Shown: positions 57,602-64,000 of the stretch, piece by piece
How the letters are laid out: every line of letters begins with the position of its first letter
Position numbering within the stretch: position 1 is the stretch's first letter
Translations under genes and position numbers: made by a program
Assembly (NCBI GenBank): GCA_964017965.1
Contig: CAXHNV010000002.1
Span: forward strand, 124,001-188,000
Origin: UBA2883 sp964017965
GTDB taxonomy: Bacteria > Cyanobacteriota > Vampirovibrionia > Gastranaerophilales > Gastranaerophilaceae
Length of the DNA stretch: 64,000 nucleotides
Direction of reading: 5' to 3'
The notes under the pieces: generated by a model
Database searches by the model: none
What the model was told of the DNA's origin: nothing
What the model saw: only the letters and a program-made list of their open reading frames with translations

Positions 57602-58816
57602 TTATAGTAAATGATGCATTTTCTCTTTTTTAGTATCAAGATATTTTTTATTATATTGATTAATATCTGATTTTATATTAATTATATCATTTATTTCTAA
57701 TCCGTAACCCTTTAAACCTACGATTTTTTTAGGATTATTTGTGATTAGGTTAAAATTGTTGAACCCTAAATCGCGAATAATTTGGGCGCCTGCCCCGTAG
57801 TCTCTCAAATCAACAGGAAAACCCAGTGAAATATTTGCTTCTATGGTATCTTGTCCGTTATCTTGAAGCGCGTAAGCTTTAATTTTATTAACGAGCCCGA
57901 TTCCGCGGCCTTCGTGGTTTCGCATGTATATAACAGCGCCTTTGCCATATTCTTCAATCATCATTAGCGCTTTGTGTAACTGTTCATTACAATCACAACG
58001 AAGGCTATGGAGTACATCTCCTGTGAAACATTCGCTGTGTACCCTAATCATAGGGATTTTATCGGAACCGTCGTTTTTTACAACGGCAACGTGCTCGTCA
58101 CCGGTGAGGGTGTTTGAGTAGCCGTATATTTTGAAGTGTCCGAATTGAGTTGGTAAATCAGCCATCGCATCTCGAGAGATGATTCGTTCTTGTTGCATTC
58201 TGTATGCGATTAAGTCTTCTACTGTAATAAATTTGATGTTATGTTTTTTAGCAAACTCCATAAGTTCGTCTCGACGAGCCATTGAACCGTTTTCGTTCAT
58301 TATTTCGCACATAACACCGGCTGGTCTGTGAGAGCAGAGTTTCGCTAAATCAACTACAGTTTCTGTGTGTCCGGCTCTTTGAAGGACGCCGCCTTTACGT
58401 GATACGCAAGGGAACAGGTGACCGGGTCTGCGTAAATCAGACGGTTGAGCGTCGGGAGCTATTGCAACTTCTATTGTTTTAGCTCTGTCGTAAGCAGAGA
58501 TACCGGTTGTTACACCGTATTTTTCAGAAGCGTCTATGCTCAGGGTGAACGCGGTTTTCATTTGTTCTGTGTTTTGTTCTACCATTTGCGGAAGGTCAAG
58601 TTTTTCTGCTATTTCTTCTGATATTGCAAGACAGATAAGTCCGCGGGCTTCTTTTGCCATAAAGTTTATGATGTCCGGCGTTGCAAATTGTGCTGAGCAG
58701 ATTAAGTCCCCTTCGTTTTCACGTGAAGTGTCATCTGCTACTATAATCGGTTTTCCTGTTTTAAAATCTTCTATTGCTGATTCTATGGAATCAAATTTAA
58801 AATCTTTATCTAACAT
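57602..58816 (-). CDS. ribBA: Bifunctional 3,4-dihydroxy-2-butanone-4-phosphate synthase / GTP cyclohydrolase II
   Basis: The protein has 404 residues. The N-terminal ~200 form the DHBP synthase (ADDTSRENEGDLICSAQFAT, RRPGHLFPC, RAGHTE). The C-terminal ~200 form GTP cyclohydrolase II with zinc site HSECFTGDVLHSLRCDC and catalytic RNHEGRGIGL. It supplies both riboflavin precursors. The ATG directly follows the ribE stop, so the two are coupled. ribD and ribH are not in the window and no FMN riboswitch was seen upstream of ribE. Confidence 0.96.
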   Translation of the reverse strand: MLDKDFKFDSIESAIEDFKTGKPIIVADDTSRENEGDLICSAQFATPDIINFMAKEARGLICLAISEEIAEKLDLPQMVEQNTEQMKTAFTLSIDASEKYGVTTGISAYDRAKTIEVAIAPDAQPSDLRRPGHLFPCVSRKGGVLQRAGHTETVVDLAKLCSHRPAGVMCEIMNENGSMARRDELMEFAKKHNIKFITVEDLIAYRMQQERIISRDAMADLPTQFGHFKIYGYSNTLTGDEHVAVVKNDGSDKIPMIRVHSECFTGDVLHSLRCDCNEQLHKALMMIEEYGKGAVIYMRNHEGRGIGLVNKIKAYALQDNGQDTIEANISLGFPVDLRDYGAGAQIIRDLGFNNFNLITNNPKKIVGLKGYGLEINDIINIKSDINQYNKKYLDTKKEKMHHLL

Positions 58817-59440
58817 CTACACAAATCCATTCTTTTGTAAAAAATCTAAGGTTATATTACTATTATTTTTCGTTGATAAATTTTTTTCAACATATTTTGC
58901 CAGAATATCAAATTCAATATTTATATTATCGTTTTGTTTAAGGAATTTGAGAACGGTATTATTGAAGGTGTGAGGTATTATTGCAATAGTAACAAGGGTA
59001 GATTGAACATCTGCTATTGTCAAACTAATACCATTTATTGTTATGGAGCCTTTTTTTACCATATAGTTTTCAAATCCGTTGGTTTCTATTTTCAGGGTAT
59101 AAAACTCTTTATCCGGGTTGATTGATATAATTTTACCGACGGTATCAATGTGCCCGGTTACAATGTGACCGCCTAGTCTTGTATTAAGTGTTAGGGCTCG
59201 TTCGAGGTTAACGTAATCGTTTTGTTTTAGTTCAGAGAGATTAGTTACTGAAAATGTTTCTTTTGAAACATCTGCAGTAAACTCGGATTCTTTGATATCA
59301 GTTACTGTTAAACATGCTCCGTTCACAGCAATACTGTCACCAATTCTTGTATCTTCCAATACTTTTTTGGATTGAATTGTCATTGTTGATTGTGTGATAG
59401 TGCGAATTTTGCCGACTTCTTCTATAATTCCCGTAAACAT
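58817..59440 (-). CDS. ribE: Riboflavin synthase alpha chain
   Basis: The protein has 207 residues: two lumazine-binding repeats, each with the G-x-C-L-T / G-I-S-L-T type strand (SIAVNGACLTV, SITINGISLTI), beginning MFTGIIEEVGKI. It dismutates two 6,7-dimethyl-8-ribityllumazine molecules to riboflavin. It heads the ribE-ribBA(-GNAT) run. No Shine-Dalgarno is present; a -10 box six bases before the ATG suggests a leaderless message. Confidence 0.95.
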   Translation of the reverse strand: MFTGIIEEVGKIRTITQSTMTIQSKKVLEDTRIGDSIAVNGACLTVTDIKESEFTADVSKETFSVTNLSELKQNDYVNLERALTLNTRLGGHIVTGHIDTVGKIISINPDKEFYTLKIETNGFENYMVKKGSITINGISLTIADVQSTLVTIAIIPHTFNNTVLKFLKQNDNINIEFDILAKYVEKNLSTKNNSNITLDFLQKNGFV

Positions 59441-59446
59441 GATTTT

Positions 59447-59455
59447 ATTGTAGCA
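59447..59455 (-). promoter_or_regulatory. Extended -10 promoter of ribE
   Basis: On the minus strand TG-C-TACAAT (59455-59447) is followed by six bases and then the ribE ATG (59440). The predicted transcript would start on the start codon. The -35 region is poor, as is common with extended -10 promoters. Confidence 0.5.
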
Positions 59456-59483
59456 TAACTTCTTAATAATTGAAACATTAGGG

Positions 59484-59512
59484 TTGAAATTGCTATTGGC
59501 GAGGATTATAAT
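59484..59512 (+). promoter_or_regulatory. Strong promoter of the Pmp-like adhesin gene
   Basis: TTGAAA (59484-59489) and a perfect TATAAT (59507-59512) are separated by the optimal 17 bases. The leader then carries GGAGGTGAT, a near-perfect match to the anti-Shine-Dalgarno, just before ATG 59572. High expression is expected. Confidence 0.8.
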
Positions 59513-59571
59513 TTTAGTATAGAGTTTTGAAAATTATTTTTTATTTGGACGTCTGGAGACGCGGAGGTGAT

Positions 59572-62500
59572 ATGAAAAGATTTATTATAGTACTTTGTGC
59601 ATTGTTATTTTGTAATGCGGTTTTTGCAAAAGCAGTAACAGTGAATAATAGGTTTGAGTTTAATGATGCGATAGTTAACCCGTCGGTTAACTCGATTATA
59701 ATAAAAACTTCAAATGTTAAGAATTGGGTGAATTTTGACTATGCTCTTGACAGAGATTTGTCGATAGCCGGTTCTCGTAATCCGTTATCTTTGGATGATA
59801 CAATGTCAAGTACATTGTATATGTTGATGCGAAGAGGTATAAATTTAACTTCAACTAATTTGTCTTTGAAAAATATTGCGGTAGCTAATTATGACGGCGA
59901 TGATGTTTTCTTTGACGATACGCCTTTGTTTATTGTCGGCGAGGGTAATAAATTAACTCTTGATACGGTATGTATTCAGTCTAATGCCGGATTTGCTCAT
60001 CCTTTAATTAATAATGACGGAATTGTGGATATTTCTTCTGCGTATTTATTTAACGAAGGCAACTCATTTGATATAAAGAATAGTGGTGTTGTGAATTTTA
60101 ACAAAGGTACATCGTTTTTAGATAAGGGTATTTATTCTGAAAATGGCGGTACTGTAAATGTTAAGGGCGGACAGGTGAAGTTTTCTTCTCACGCTCTTTT
60201 ACATCAGGAGAACTTGAATATAACAAAGGGTGGAGTAGAGATTAACCCTGTAAATATGCAGGTTCCGAATGTGCTTAATAATGTGAAGAACGGTCTTGTT
60301 TTTTCTTATAATGAAATGGAAAATGATTATTCTACAAAAGAATCATTAGGTAAGGTTACTTTATATAATACTAATATTTCGGGTAAGGGTTCTGTTAGAA
60401 TCGACTGCAATATGGTTTTGGATTCAACTTCAACTATTTCACAGACTATTAATATCCCTACTTTGACAAAAACAACTTTAGAAACTGTTGAATCAATCGA
60501 CTGGGAAGGTAACCCTGTTACTTTTGAGACAGAGATTATCAATGCGGCAAGTTCTTTGACAGCTAATGCTGATAATATTAAGGGTGTTGTCAATAATAAT
60601 GCGGCTTTAAATTTAACAGGCGGTACTATTACTAAGGCTATTAACGGTAAAGGTATAACATATATTTTAGGTGTGGTTACAAATGATTCTAAGATCAATC
60701 AAACCATTGCAATTGATACAGGATCGTTGACTACTAATGCCGGTTCTTTGAAAAAAGGCATTGAGATATTCAATAGTGACGAACTCCATTTGACTGGCGG
60801 TAATTTTAAGGTAGGTCTAATGGGTCGCGGTACATTGTTTATTGACGGTGTAGTCGGTAACCAGACTATTTTGGATGAAGGTTCTTTGTTTGTTAGCAAA
60901 GACGGACTTTTGGTTACTAACGCTTCACTTTTAAGATATTACTTCCCTGGTTTTGAAGGTGACGGACATAGAACTATTTCGAATGAAGGTATAATCCAAC
61001 TTTCAAGCGGAACACTATCTAATGTTAATGTTATTTCAAATAATGGCGAAGCTACCGGTTATGACGTAACAAAAGGTATTGTTCAGGTTACGGGTAAAGT
61101 CAAGATTTCTCCAATTGCGGAACATACACCTAAAATATATCAATTTACTGATATTACAAAAAAAGGTAATCTTACAACTTCAGCAGATGCTTTGAAAGGC
61201 AATGTTGTCAACGAGGGTACTTTAAATCTCAATGGCGGTACACTCGAGATTGCAAATACAGAGGACAGACAGTTTGCCGTTCAAAACAGCAAGACTATGA
61301 ATGTGACAGACGTTACCGTAAAATCTGATATCGATAATTGGGGCAAGTTGACGGTTAAGGATTCTATTATTGGTTCTGTTCATGAGGGTAAAGTTACTAC
61401 GACCGACGGCGTTTTGATTGAAAACTATAAAACAATGACAATGACCTCATCAAAAAACGGCAAGAATGTTGTCAGCAATCTTAAGGACAGCTTGGCTATT
61501 TTGAACAAGGGTAAAGCTACGTTGACAGTGAACGGCAGTGCAACCTTTAAAGACAATTATAGTGCATTTGGCGGAGTTATCCGAAACGTTGCAACAAAAG
61601 AAGGAACTCCGACAATTAATCTAAATGGTAAGTCAAGCGGTTATTACTATTTGTGGGGTTCTAATTATAACGATAATTATTCTTTTGAAGGTAACTCTGC
61701 AAATAATGGCGGTGCTATTTTTAATAGCGGTGGGATTGTCAATGTAAAAAACTATTATTTTAGAAAAAATAGAGCTATGAATGGCGGTGTATTATATAAC
61801 GGTGATAATGGTAAAATTACCGTTAAGAACTCTCATTTTTATGAAAACTCTACCGGTGAATCCGGATCCGGTGGTGTAGTTTTCAATAATGGCGGAAAAT
61901 ATGTTGATAACGGCAGTACCTATACTTCAAACAGATCCGGATGGGGTGGTGCGATATATAATCACAGTGGAACTGTTCAGCTTAAAAATACGGTATTTAA
62001 AGATAACGGCTCTAATATCCCTAAGACGATTTATGACGGTGCAGGCGGTAGTACTACCGAACCACAATTCACAACAAACAATGGTGGGGCTATCTATAAT
62101 GACGGAGATTTAGTTGTTACTAATTCAACATTTGGTGGTTCTACTACAAAGTTTTATTATTACATAATGAGCGATGACGGTGAAACTATTTTGGATATTG
62201 AAGAAGTAGACGGAGTTCCTAATAATGTCTATCCACCAATGCCAAATAGACGTCCTACTTTCGAGGTTATTAATTTAGGTAACAGAGCTAAAAACGGTGG
62301 TGCTATTTATAATAGAAAGAATGCAACCATTTCCGGTTCTAATTTTGAATATAACCAGGCTGAAGTTGGCGGTGCAATCTACAATACAGGTAAATTAACC
62401 GTTAACAAAAATTCTGTATTCACAAACAATACAGCTGAAAATAAGGGCGGAGCTATCTATACAAAAACAATGGATGATACTCCGGTAAATATTCAGAAAT

Positions 62501-64000
62501 CAAAATTTTATAATAACTCATCAAAACAAGATGGCGGTGCTATTTATGTTGAATCCGGTAATGTTACAATAAACGGCTGTACGATTGGTTCTGTAGATTA
62601 TGCCGGCAACACTGCTCAAAACGGAGGCGGAATTTATAATGCAGGAAATGATACGAAGATTATTTCTACGACATTTGCTAAAAACTCAGCTGATAAAGGT
62701 GGCGATATTTATAATACAGGAGTATTAAATATCTCAAAATCAACATTTGGTTATGTTCCAAAACCTAAAAAAGGTCAATGGATAATCTTACGTGCATATT
62801 ATCCAATGCGAGATTTCTATAATAATTATCCGCTTGAGGAGTTAAAAAACATCGCATTTAAAGACCAAAATGTTTGGCGACCTATAGAATGGATTTTTAG
62901 ACCGGCAGACAAAGATACTTATTCAGATTTTGTTGGTTCTGTTGCTGAAGAAGGCGGTGCTATTTATAATACAGGAACAGTAAATATCACCTCTTCAAAA
63001 TTTAATTCATCAGGTGCAGTAAAAGGTGGAGCTATCTACAATGCTGAAAGCGGAATCGCTACTATTAAGAACTCAACTTTTACTAATAACGGTGCAATGG
63101 ACAGAATAAAAACAACTTATTCTGATTATGATAAAGAAACACAAAAATGGAAAGAAACTACTGAAGAAGTCTGGGTTGGCGACAATTTAGGCGGTGCTAT
63201 ATATAACGCAGGCAAAATGGATATTTCAGGCTCTACATTTAAGAAGAATTTTGCTGAAAAAGGCGGCGCTATTTATAACACCGGTGAAATGAATATAGTT
63301 GGATCTGCTTTTTCATCAAATAAAGCTGATAAGGGTGGTGCTATTTATCTTGCTAAAGACTCTGAAATGTATATTCAAGATACAAGCTTCACTAATAATA
63401 TAGCTGAAGTTGCCGGTGGTGCTATATATATGGATGAAAACTCTGTTCTTTCAATTGCTGCTGTTAAGAAGAATGTTGTATTCAGCGGTAACACAGCAAA
63501 CGGGGAATCAAACTCTATCTATATGGCTGACGGCTCAGTTCTTAACCTTGGAGCTAACAAGGGAAGAACAATTTCTATAAAAGACAAAATTTCAGCAGAC
63601 GGTAACGTTACTATTAACAAATGGGGTAAAGGTAAAATATACATTGTTGATGAGAAAAATATGAACAATGTTAACTTTACGATTAAAGACGGCGGTGAAA
63701 TTGATATCGCTAACGGAAAAGTTGGTACTATTTTCTTGAAGTCTTTAAATCTTATTGATGATACAAATGCAAGGATTAATATTGATGTTAAGAAGGCTAC
63801 TTCAGACAAAATACAGGCAGAAACAGTAACAGGTGACGGAAAACTAAATGTTTCTTCTGTAAACCTTGTTTCAAACAGCAAGACTCCTGTAACAATTAAC
63901 GTCGGTGAGAATTCTGTAGTTTCAAGCATAAGCGCAAAGACAGCAGAATCAGCAGAAGCAACGTACAAATTAAAATCATACTATGACGAAAACGGACTAC
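59572..64000 (+). CDS. Large secreted beta-helix adhesin with Chlamydia Pmp-like GGAI/FxxN repeats, 3'-truncated by the window
   Basis: About 1,476 codons are visible and the frame is still open at the window end. A Sec signal (MKRFIIVLCALLFCNAVFAK) is followed by an N-terminal beta-rich part. From ~61700 to ~63420 there are about 17 units with GG(A/G/D/V)(I/L/V)(Y/F) and FxxN, such as GGAIYN with FTNN, FSSN and FKKN. Chlamydial polymorphic membrane proteins carry the same paired motif on a right-handed beta-helix, and those are autotransporters. Whether a C-terminal barrel follows is outside the window. Many repeats are Asn/Gly/Ser-rich. It is probably an adhesin; function is inferred from the family. 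Confidence 0.88.
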   Translation, partial: MKRFIIVLCALLFCNAVFAKAVTVNNRFEFNDAIVNPSVNSIIIKTSNVKNWVNFDYALDRDLSIAGSRNPLSLDDTMSSTLYMLMRRGINLTSTNLSLKNIAVANYDGDDVFFDDTPLFIVGEGNKLTLDTVCIQSNAGFAHPLINNDGIVDISSAYLFNEGNSFDIKNSGVVNFNKGTSFLDKGIYSENGGTVNVKGGQVKFSSHALLHQENLNITKGGVEINPVNMQVPNVLNNVKNGLVFSYNEMENDYSTKESLGKVTLYNTNISGKGSVRIDCNMVLDSTSTISQTINIPTLTKTTLETVESIDWEGNPVTFETEIINAASSLTANADNIKGVVNNNAALNLTGGTITKAINGKGITYILGVVTNDSKINQTIAIDTGSLTTNAGSLKKGIEIFNSDELHLTGGNFKVGLMGRGTLFIDGVVGNQTILDEGSLFVSKDGLLVTNASLLRYYFPGFEGDGHRTISNEGIIQLSSGTLSNVNVISNNGEATGYDVTKGIVQVTGKVKISPIAEHTPKIYQFTDITKKGNLTTSADALKGNVVNEGTLNLNGGTLEIANTEDRQFAVQNSKTMNVTDVTVKSDIDNWGKLTVKDSIIGSVHEGKVTTTDGVLIENYKTMTMTSSKNGKNVVSNLKDSLAILNKGKATLTVNGSATFKDNYSAFGGVIRNVATKEGTPTINLNGKSSGYYYLWGSNYNDNYSFEGNSANNGGAIFNSGGIVNVKNYYFRKNRAMNGGVLYNGDNGKITVKNSHFYENSTGESGSGGVVFNNGGKYVDNGSTYTSNRSGWGGAIYNHSGTVQLKNTVFKDNGSNIPKTIYDGAGGSTTEPQFTTNNGGAIYNDGDLVVTNSTFGGSTTKFYYYIMSDDGETILDIEEVDGVPNNVYPPMPNRRPTFEVINLGNRAKNGGAIYNRKNATISGSNFEYNQAEVGGAIYNTGKLTVNKNSVFTNNTAENKGGAIYTKTMDDTPVNIQKSKFYNNSSKQDGGAIYVESGNVTINGCTIGSVDYAGNTAQNGGGIYNAGNDTKIISTTFAKNSADKGGDIYNTGVLNISKSTFGYVPKPKKGQWIILRAYYPMRDFYNNYPLEELKNIAFKDQNVWRPIEWIFRPADKDTYSDFVGSVAEEGGAIYNTGTVNITSSKFNSSGAVKGGAIYNAESGIATIKNSTFTNNGAMDRIKTTYSDYDKETQKWKETTEEVWVGDNLGGAIYNAGKMDISGSTFKKNFAEKGGAIYNTGEMNIVGSAFSSNKADKGGAIYLAKDSEMYIQDTSFTNNIAEVAGGAIYMDENSVLSIAAVKKNVVFSGNTANGESNSIYMADGSVLNLGANKGRTISIKDKISADGNVTINKWGKGKIYIVDEKNMNNVNFTIKDGGEIDIANGKVGTIFLKSLNLIDDTNARINIDVKKATSDKIQAETVTGDGKLNVSSVNLVSNSKTPVTINVGENSVVSSISAKTAESAEATYKLKSYYDENGL

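Noticed and set aside
63519..63968. 149-residue antisense ORF inside the Pmp-like gene
   Set aside because: Shadow of the strongly supported plus-strand repeat protein; same for 60327-60698 and 60699-60899.
1..64000. tRNA or rRNA genes, insertion sequences, prophage or attachment sites
   Set aside because: None recognised by eye in intergenic regions; no transposase, integrase or phage structural proteins among the reading frames. A tRNAscan run would confirm absence.

Overview
The window is a low-GC, gene-dense bacterial chromosome segment. It has no insertion sequences, CRISPR arrays, rRNA or recognisable tRNA genes. Lipid A genes (lpxI, lpxB), Sec signal peptides, a lipoprotein and a Chlamydia Pmp-like surface protein point to a Gram-negative envelope. 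Several genes are of types common outside Proteobacteria (rqcP, gatD, folE2, an L10-leader/attenuator before rplJL). Together with several families I recall from gut non-photosynthetic Cyanobacteriota, this suggests Vampirovibrionia/Melainabacteria, probably Gastranaerophilales. That assignment is an inference from gene content and style, not from a marker search. TAA, TAG and TGA are all used as stops, so the code is standard.

Layout. 1-4.6 kb: two TPR/helical-repeat proteins, a lipoprotein and an orphan NarL-type response regulator. 4.7-11.2 kb, minus strand: a small secreted nuclease-like protein, tcdA-coaD, a divergent phosphohexomutase and bioF-bioG-bioC. 11.3-14.8 kb: nusB-ftsY and lpxI-lpxB. 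15-17 kb: an unknown gene behind nested inverted repeats, then rplJL with an L10 leader and attenuator but without rplKA or rpoBC. 17-21.8 kb: rsmA-ispE-(small ORF), bioB, a ROK kinase, rqcP and folE2. 22-25.7 kb: lineage-type proteins of unknown function, including a three-gene operon behind a structured, riboswitch-like leader. 25.8-33.3 kb: argS, pth, a TPR protein, mutS, a membrane-anchored unknown and gatD.

33.4-45.0 kb is the standout. One intact 3,859-residue gene encodes a toxin-like multidomain protein. In order it has a LysM-like N-terminal stretch, a Gly/Ala-rich hydrophobic region, a RelA/SpoT-type nucleotide synthetase-like domain, a 34-residue repeat array, an HExxH zinc protease resembling anthrax lethal-factor domains, a calpain-like cysteine protease, a second repeat array and a second calpain-like protease at the C-terminus. 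Two small unknown genes follow it and may be partners. The combination resembles multi-effector toxins such as MARTX in concept only. I do not know a described protein with this order, and it has no Sec signal.

45.8-59.4 kb returns to housekeeping and envelope genes: 5-formyl-THF cyclo-ligase, an orphan sugar ABC permease, a phosphoglucomutase/phosphomannomutase, a CNNM/CorC-type protein, a PHP protein, RNase PH, a metallophosphoesterase, a HAD phosphatase, a GNAT protein, ribBA and ribE. 59.6-64.0 kb is the start of a large Sec-exported beta-helix adhesin with about 17 GGA(I)/FxxN repeats, cut by the window end.

Two genome-style features stand out. Seven of nine convergent gene pairs have stop codons within 2 bases of each other or overlapping, leaving no room for intrinsic terminators. 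Several genes without a Shine-Dalgarno sequence (mutS, the cyclo-ligase, ribE, possibly rsmA) have a -10 box 6-7 bases before the start codon, suggesting leaderless mRNAs.
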